The notes under the pieces are model-generated. The model made no database searches, was not told where the DNA came from, and saw only the letters and a program-made list of their open reading frames with translations. From JAZDJP01 sp043803805 (GTDB lineage: Bacteria; Planctomycetota; JAZDJP01): 19,839 nt of DNA. Positions 15,101-19,839 of the stretch are shown here, in pieces (the first letter of the stretch is position 1; the number at the start of each line of letters is the position of its first letter). A program made the position numbers and the translations under genes. Location: assembly GCA_043803805.1 (NCBI GenBank), contig JAZDJP010000026.1:1-19839 (forward strand). The letters are read 5' to 3'.

Positions 15101-17875
15101 ATGATATTCTGGACGAAGGTGAAGGTGGCGGCGGTCGTGGCGGGAGTGGCGATGATTTCGGTCGGGGTATCGGTGGCAGCCAGGCAACCCGTCGTCGCGG
15201 AGGACACGTGGGCCGGCACAAGCCAGGCCGGCGAGGGGCCGGAGGCGGGCAAGGTCATCCTCGACACCCGGAGCTTTTGGCGCTGGCGGACCATCTGGGA
15301 GACCGAGGAGATCCAGATGGAGTCGGGCGAGGTCGGCCACTTCTACCTCAAGCGCGACGAGAAGACCAAGGTGGTGACTCCCCAGAAGGTCAACTCCTAC
15401 CGCCTGCCCCCGACCACGTCCGCCGATTGGATGAAGCCGGACTTCGACGACAGCGCGTGGCTGCGCTTCCGGGGACCGCTGGGGGGCTTCGACATCGGCA
15501 TGAAGAACCTGTGCCTGCGCGGGCGGTTCCAGGTCACCGACCCGGCCAAGGCCGGCGAGATGGACCTGACGCTTTCCTTCCTGGGCGGAGTCGTGGTCTA
15601 CCTCAACGGCGATGAGTTGGGCCGGGCCTTCATGCCCCAGGGCGAGGTCAAGCTCGATACGGTCGCCGAGCCCTACCCTAAGGAGGCCTACACCGATCCC
15701 AACGGCTTCCTCCTCGGCCAGGGCGCCAGCCGCGAGGACCGCGCCAACGCTCGCAAGCTGCGCGTCCGCGAGGCCAGGTTCAATCTCCCCGCCGCCAAGC
15801 TCCGGAAGGGCACGAACATCCTGGCCGTGGCCATCCACCGGCCGCCGGCCTGCCACCTGCTCTACTCCCACCGGATCAAGGCTTGGGACATGTCCGCCTA
15901 CGACGGCCGTAGCGAAGCCCCCTGGGGCCGGGTGGCGTTCGAGAGCCTGAAGCTGATCGCCCGTCCGGACGCGCCGGTCGAGCCCAATGTCGCCTGCCCC
16001 AAGGAACTCCGCGTCTGGAACCAGAACTCGGCGTGCAACGTTTACACCGGCGACTACGGTGATCCCGGCGAGAAACTTCAACGGGTGCGCATCACCGGCA
16101 CTCGCAACGGAGCGTTCTCCAGGGGGGTGGTGGCCGGTTCGGACAAGCCAATCAAGGGTCTCCGTGCCGAGCCCTCGGACCTGAGGGGCCCTGGGACCAT
16201 CCCGGCGGCGGCAGTCCAGGTCCGCTACGCCCTGCCCGACGGCGAGAACCGCCGCTGGGCAGGCGCGCTGGGATCGGGGACGCCGTTCGACTCGCTGGAG
16301 GAGACCCCGCCCGCCGAGGTCCCGGTGCGCCCGGGCGGCGGGGCGGTGCAGCCCATTTGGTTCACCGTCAAGGTGCCCAAGGAAGCCACGCCCGGCGACT
16401 ACCATGGGAAGCTCACGGTCAGCGCCGAGGGCGCCGGCGCCGTCGAAGTGCCTCTGGCGCTTACCATAGTCAACTGGGCCATGCCCGATCCCCAGGACTT
16501 CGTCACCGAGTTCGACGCGATCGAGTCCCCGGAGTCGGTGGCCATGCGCTACGAGGTCCCGCTCTGGTCGGATCGGCATTGGCAGCTTCTGGACAAGGCT
16601 TTCCGGCTTCTGGGCCAGGTGGGCGGCAAGACGCTCTACGTCACCTGCGTCCGCCGGACGCACTTCGGCAACGAGCACGCGATGATCCGCTGGACGAAGG
16701 GCGCCGACGGCAGGCTCGCGCCCGACTTCAGCATCGCCGAGAAGTACCTGGACACCGCCAGGAAACACCTGAACCCGCGGGCGGTGGTTCTCTATTGCTG
16801 GGAGCCGCCCGAGTCGTTGGGCCACGCCGGCTTCGGCCCGGGCCGGACCCACGACCGGGACATCCTGCTCACCGTGGCCGACCCGGCCACCGGCGGGCTC
16901 CGCGAGGAACAGGGGCCCAAGTGGGGCACGCCGGAGTGCAAGGAGCTCTGGAAGTCGCTGGTCGAGGGCTGGCGGAAAATCCTCGAGAAGCGGGGGCTGG
17001 GCAACGCGATGATGTTCGGGCTCGTCGGCGACCACCGGCCGACCAGGCAGGCCATGGATGACGTCTGCACGGCCGCGCCCGACGGCCGCTGGGCGATGCA
17101 CTCGCACCACTACGCCGACGAATGGGAGGGCCACCCGGTGGGCTTCTGCGCCACGGTGTGGGGCATCAAGGCCCAGGTGGTTGACCCGGAACTGGGCTAC
17201 GGCTACGGATGGAGGCGGTGCCTGGTGCCGGGACTGGAGGGGTTCTGGCAGGCGTCCTACCCCCGCGGCGTCCACAACGGCAGCCCGCTGACCGAGTACC
17301 GCACCTACACCGAGCGCTACCTGGGCGCGGTGCCCTACCCGCACATGGGGACCTACCCGAAGGTGCCCGGGGTACGCGGCATCGGACGGGTGGGAGTGGA
17401 TTTCTGGCGGGTCGCCGAGCGCGGGGGCAAGTGGAACGGCTACATCGCCGGCCGCTACCCGGAGACCGCCTGGGGCCAGCTCAACATCACCTACGCGACG
17501 GCCTACATCCTGGGGCCGGGCCGCGACGGGCCGGTGGCCACGATGCGCTCGGAGGCCTACCGCGAGAACTTCCAGGAGATCGAGGCCCGGGTCTTCATCG
17601 AGCGTTGCTTCATCAACGACGCCAAGGAGGATTTCGAGAAGAAGGGAAAGTACGGCTACGTCCTCAGCACCAAGGTTGACGAGGCCAGGAAAGCCCGGCT
17701 CGGCGAGGACCTTTACCGCCGCTGCCGGGATGCGCTCGACGAGCGCATCCGCGCCACCATCCGCGTCAGCGAGCCCGAGGGCTGGGCCTGGTACCTGGGC
17801 TCGGGCTGGGAGGAGCGCGAGGGCAAGCTCTACACCCTGGCCGCCGAGGTGGCCGGCAAGATCGGAGGCAAGTAG
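15101..17875 (+). CDS. secreted DUF4091/GH123-like glycoside hydrolase-type protein C
   Basis: A 924-residue paralog of A and B. GAAAGGG (15088-15094) abuts ATG 15095 but lies six bases from ATG 15101, so the latter is chosen; the start could be two codons earlier. The N-terminus (MIFWTKVKVAAVVAG) is a basic, hydrophobic secretion or anchor segment. The jelly roll has WMKPDFDDSAW (about 107), CLRGRF (about 138), VVVYLNGDEL (about 165) and KGTNILAVAI (about 237). The sandwich (QPIWFTVKVPKEATPGDYHG, IVNWAMPDP) leads to the barrel: PLWSDRHWQ, RRTHFGNEHAMIRW and GLVGDHRP with Asp644, then WAMHSHHY. The C-terminus departs from A and B: the signature is YRENFQEIEARVFIE, and an extra Lys/Glu-rich segment (INDAKEDFEKKGKYG) precedes the last helices. 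Residual pieces of related genes flank both ends. Confidence 0.8.
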   Translation: MIFWTKVKVAAVVAGVAMISVGVSVAARQPVVAEDTWAGTSQAGEGPEAGKVILDTRSFWRWRTIWETEEIQMESGEVGHFYLKRDEKTKVVTPQKVNSYRLPPTTSADWMKPDFDDSAWLRFRGPLGGFDIGMKNLCLRGRFQVTDPAKAGEMDLTLSFLGGVVVYLNGDELGRAFMPQGEVKLDTVAEPYPKEAYTDPNGFLLGQGASREDRANARKLRVREARFNLPAAKLRKGTNILAVAIHRPPACHLLYSHRIKAWDMSAYDGRSEAPWGRVAFESLKLIARPDAPVEPNVACPKELRVWNQNSACNVYTGDYGDPGEKLQRVRITGTRNGAFSRGVVAGSDKPIKGLRAEPSDLRGPGTIPAAAVQVRYALPDGENRRWAGALGSGTPFDSLEETPPAEVPVRPGGGAVQPIWFTVKVPKEATPGDYHGKLTVSAEGAGAVEVPLALTIVNWAMPDPQDFVTEFDAIESPESVAMRYEVPLWSDRHWQLLDKAFRLLGQVGGKTLYVTCVRRTHFGNEHAMIRWTKGADGRLAPDFSIAEKYLDTARKHLNPRAVVLYCWEPPESLGHAGFGPGRTHDRDILLTVADPATGGLREEQGPKWGTPECKELWKSLVEGWRKILEKRGLGNAMMFGLVGDHRPTRQAMDDVCTAAPDGRWAMHSHHYADEWEGHPVGFCATVWGIKAQVVDPELGYGYGWRRCLVPGLEGFWQASYPRGVHNGSPLTEYRTYTERYLGAVPYPHMGTYPKVPGVRGIGRVGVDFWRVAERGGKWNGYIAGRYPETAWGQLNITYATAYILGPGRDGPVATMRSEAYRENFQEIEARVFIERCFINDAKEDFEKKGKYGYVLSTKVDEARKARLGEDLYRRCRDALDERIRATIRVSEPEGWAWYLGSGWEEREGKLYTLAAEVAGKIGGK

Positions 17876-17876
17876 G

Positions 17877-17897
17877 AGGGATGAACATGATGTTCTG
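17877..17897 (+). pseudogene. remnant of a DUF4091-gene 5' end
   Basis: These 21 bases match 15091-15111, the start region of DUF4091 gene C, with one mismatch (A to G at 17891). A good AGGAGGG site (17874-17880) precedes them, but the frame reads only MNMMF and stops at TGA 17896-17898. It is the head of a gene whose body is missing. Confidence 0.7.
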
Positions 17898-17930
17898 AAG
17901 GCCATCAAGACCGTGGCGGTGCCGGTGTAG
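17898..17930 (+). pseudogene. remnant of a sialidase-like gene 3' end
   Basis: It encodes KAIKTVAVPV and a TAG stop. Its first 30 bases are identical to 15024-15053 in sialidase-like gene 3, and the stop differs (TAG here; GAA TGA there). Nothing of a propeller precedes it; it is joined directly to the DUF4091 head at 17897/17898. Confidence 0.75.
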
Positions 17931-17935
17931 TAGCG

Positions 17936-17968
17936 ACGGATGAAAAAACACGCGCATGCTACGATTAA
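17936..17968 (+). pseudogene. remnant of a CGGC-gene 3' end
   Basis: It reads TDEKTRACYD and TAA, against TDEKTRASYD and TAA at the end of the intact CGGC gene (12947-12979). Several third-position differences with only one amino-acid change suggest the copy diverged under coding constraint before being truncated. Confidence 0.75.
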
Positions 17969-17974
17969 CTTTTC

Positions 17975-17984
17975 TTTGGAGGAG
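17975..17984 (+). promoter_or_regulatory. ribosome binding site for sialidase-like gene 4
   Basis: TTTGGAGGAG ends seven bases before ATG 17992 and only one base before ATG 17986, so it favours 17992. The same arrangement is repeated before sialidase-like gene 3. Confidence 0.7.
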
Positions 17985-17991
17985 AATGACG

Positions 17992-19839
17992 ATGCGTAAA
18001 TTATCTCTCGCGGTTGCCGGTTCTCTGCTTTCCGTCGTCGCGTTCGCCGCGGACGAAGGCGGCAAGACTCCGAGCGGAGAAAAATTGCTTTGCGGCTTCG
18101 AGCGCTCGGAGCTCGAAGCGTGGGCGGCCAAGGACAAGCAGCGGCACGTCTGGCATCAAGTCGGCTGGCGCGTCGAGGACGCCACGGGTGGCGGCCTCGA
18201 GTTCGCTCAAGGCAAATATGGCCGAAGCGTCATGCTCACGGCTGAAAAGGGCGACGCCTCTCAGGGCAACCATGCCATGATACGCCCGCTTGACGGAAAG
18301 AGGGACTTCCGTGCCGAATGGGGCAAGTACTACATGAAGCCGCACGTGACCGAGCCACCCCGGCGCGACGCGGAACACTCGCGCGCCGCAGGATATTTCT
18401 ATACTTCCTGGTTCGGCGGCCTGTCCGTGATTATGCCCGCGGACTGGTCGGGCTACGGCTGGCTACTGCTGGACGTCAAGAGCACCGCCGCCGATGTCGG
18501 GATGACGGTCTTTCTGGAGGACGATGTCATCGAACCGCCCCTGAACCGCGCCTATGCGGTTCCGGCCGGCACGTGGGTGACTCTGGCCTTCGACTTGGGC
18601 AAGGCCGACAAGGACGGGATGCTCACCCCCTCCAAAATGACGAACATTGAGATCTTGGTCGACAAGACCGCCGGCAAGACGGATATTCTGCTCGACAACC
18701 TCCGCCTGGCCGGAAGCATCGAAGGCGCCAAACTGCCGGTCGTCAAGGATGAAAGCCCATGGCGCAAGCCCTTCGCCGGCGCCGCCCCCGCCGAGCCCCG
18801 CCCGGTCGTCATCGAAGCCAAGCCCGCAAGGGAGGCGATCACGCTCGCCGCCCCGACGGTCATGGAGATGAAGCCGCACACGAGTTACACGCGGTTCTCG
18901 CAATGCATCAACAGTTTCGCGGCCTTCGACGATCGCTTCATGATGTTCGACGGGGCCCTGACCACCGGCAGCTCGGCGCTTTTCTCATCGGACGGCGGTC
19001 GGACATGGAAGGGGCTCGACGGCGGCGGCCAACCCACGGTCCTCGCCGACGGGCACCAAAACAGCCGCAACCTCTGGGTGGACGACAACGGCGGGCTCAT
19101 CGGCATCTTCATCCTGCAGTGCGCGGGCGGGCCGAACCGCTCGGACATCTACTTCCGGCGCGTGAAGTTCACCGGCGGCGGTTGGGAGATGGCGCCCTTC
19201 ACGCTCGTGGACTTGGACGTACGCCACTGCCCGGAACGCTTCGCGCTTCTGCGCTTGGCCAGCGGTCAGATCTGGGCGGCGTGGGATCATCTTTCCAGAG
19301 ACACGGGCACGTGCCTGCGCCTCCGGGTCTCGGACGACGATGGCCGTTCCTGGCGCCTGCCGGAGGGCGCCGGGAAAGTTAACGGGCAGCCGGTGCCCCT
19401 CGGAGGCGGACCGGCGCTCGTCCCCTGGGGGGGCAAGGGCGTCGCCTGTTTCTGGAAGTCGGGCCGGGACGGCTGCGTTTACTGGGCACGAAGCGAGGAC
19501 CTCAAGACCTGGAGCGACCCGCAGGTCGCCGCGCAGAAGACGGAGATCGGAGCCGGCGTCAACGCCGCGGTGACCGTCGGCGGAACGGATGTCTTTTTCA
19601 GCACCGAGCCCGGCGACCGGATGTCCCTGCGGTTCCTCGCGCCCGGGCAGGCCAGACTCCTGCGCTCGACCGGCAACGAATGGAAAGAAGACGCGGGTCC
19701 CTGGACCGAGACCAAGGCCGCCAAACTCTCCTCGCCAAACCTCTCGGTGTCGGATGGCGCCCTCGTCGCCGCCTGGGTGGAGGAAAACGCCGGCAAATAT
19801 GCCATCCGGCTCTCCAAGCGAAAACCCGATGGAATCTGG
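17992..19839 (+). CDS. secreted sialidase-like beta-propeller protein 4 (partial at right edge)
   Basis: An open frame of 616 codons from ATG 17992 with no stop before the window ends. The signal peptide and linker (MRKLSLAVAGSLLSVVAFA onward) are nearly identical to those of paralog 3. The following jelly roll (about 32-240, CGFERSE to LLDNLRLA) is longer and diverged, with an extra stretch around residues 55-125. The propeller has Asp boxes FSSDGGRTW and VSDDDGRSW. Shared family motifs are QCAGG (Cys377), IYFRRV, DVRHCPE (Cys413) and SGQIWAAWDH. Other paralogs of 636-686 residues suggest a few dozen residues are missing. As in its relatives, I cannot find a RIP arginine. The gene follows the 116-base scar rather than an intact CGGC gene, unlike paralog 3. 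Confidence 0.78.
   Translation, partial: MRKLSLAVAGSLLSVVAFAADEGGKTPSGEKLLCGFERSELEAWAAKDKQRHVWHQVGWRVEDATGGGLEFAQGKYGRSVMLTAEKGDASQGNHAMIRPLDGKRDFRAEWGKYYMKPHVTEPPRRDAEHSRAAGYFYTSWFGGLSVIMPADWSGYGWLLLDVKSTAADVGMTVFLEDDVIEPPLNRAYAVPAGTWVTLAFDLGKADKDGMLTPSKMTNIEILVDKTAGKTDILLDNLRLAGSIEGAKLPVVKDESPWRKPFAGAAPAEPRPVVIEAKPAREAITLAAPTVMEMKPHTSYTRFSQCINSFAAFDDRFMMFDGALTTGSSALFSSDGGRTWKGLDGGGQPTVLADGHQNSRNLWVDDNGGLIGIFILQCAGGPNRSDIYFRRVKFTGGGWEMAPFTLVDLDVRHCPERFALLRLASGQIWAAWDHLSRDTGTCLRLRVSDDDGRSWRLPEGAGKVNGQPVPLGGGPALVPWGGKGVACFWKSGRDGCVYWARSEDLKTWSDPQVAAQKTEIGAGVNAAVTVGGTDVFFSTEPGDRMSLRFLAPGQARLLRSTGNEWKEDAGPWTETKAAKLSSPNLSVSDGALVAAWVEENAGKYAIRLSKRKPDGIW

Larger units (their letters stand above)
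17936..18102 (+). repeat. leader repeat, copy 2 (CGGC tail, RBS and signal peptide)
   Basis: Partner of 12947-13109. It has a short TTTTC-type expansion before TTTGGAGG and then runs nearly identical through the signal peptide, linker and LLCGFE codons of sialidase-like gene 4. Similarity breaks sharply after GFE. Confidence 0.85.

Noticed and set aside
14843..17908. Very long open frame on the minus strand opposite DUF4091 gene C and the end of gene 3.
   Set aside because: Its translation is Ala/Arg/Gly/Val-rich without recognisable domains. It mirrors a gene with clear motifs and a signal peptide on the + strand. It is a GC-rich codon shadow.
17676..17930. Small + strand frame ending in KAIKTVAVPV as a separate gene.
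   Set aside because: Most of it reads DUF4091 gene C out of frame; only the last codons are meaningful, as a sialidase-tail remnant.
1..19839. CRISPR arrays, tRNA or rRNA genes, riboswitches and complete insertion sequences.
   Set aside because: No regularly spaced repeats, RNA-gene motifs or terminal inverted repeats were seen, and almost all sequence is coding.

Overview
The window is a GC-rich, gene-dense stretch in which every supportable gene lies on the + strand. It carries a GntR/LacI-type regulator followed by secreted GH123/DUF4091-type proteins, secreted sialidase-like beta-propellers, a transglutaminase-like protein and a CGGC-domain protein. That style suggests a PVC-group bacterium (Lentisphaerae, Kiritimatiellae or Planctomycetes), probably from a metagenome. 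The taxon is inferred; there is no rRNA or marker gene here.

Layout. 1-216: the possible tail of an unidentified, perhaps transposase-like, ORF and a short AT-richer gap. 217-258: a near-consensus sigma-70 promoter overlapped by inverted repeats. 273-1370: GntR winged-helix plus sugar-binding-like regulator. 1367-3958: DUF4091 protein A. 3987-5996: sialidase-like protein 1. 5996-6328: GlpM-family membrane protein. 6325-9036: DUF4091 protein B. 9061-10584: secreted transglutaminase-like protein. 10626-12536: sialidase-like protein 2. 12533-12979: CGGC-domain protein. 12999-15059: sialidase-like protein 3. 15101-17875: DUF4091 protein C. 17876-17991: a junction built from gene fragments. 17992 to the right edge: sialidase-like protein 4, with no stop in the window.

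Genes overlap (ATGA or TAATG) or are at most about 41 bases apart, apart from the 116-base scar, and I see no convincing internal promoter or terminator. The simplest reading is one long operon starting at about base 250, controlled by its own first gene. The secreted products form repeating DUF4091/propeller pairs, which fits extracellular breakdown of an amino-sugar-rich or decorated glycan. The substrate is unknown and no transporter, sulfatase or intracellular sugar pathway lies in the window.

The most unusual feature is the junction architecture. The starts of sialidase-like genes 3 and 4, plus the last codons of the CGGC gene, are near-identical repeats. The 116-base gap before gene 4 also holds, in order, a DUF4091-type gene start, a sialidase-like gene end and a CGGC gene end. 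This looks like the scar of a lost cassette, or of modular exchange between conserved gene ends. The four propellers also share two cysteines exactly 36 residues apart in strongly conserved motifs, and I cannot find the canonical sialidase RIP motif in them.
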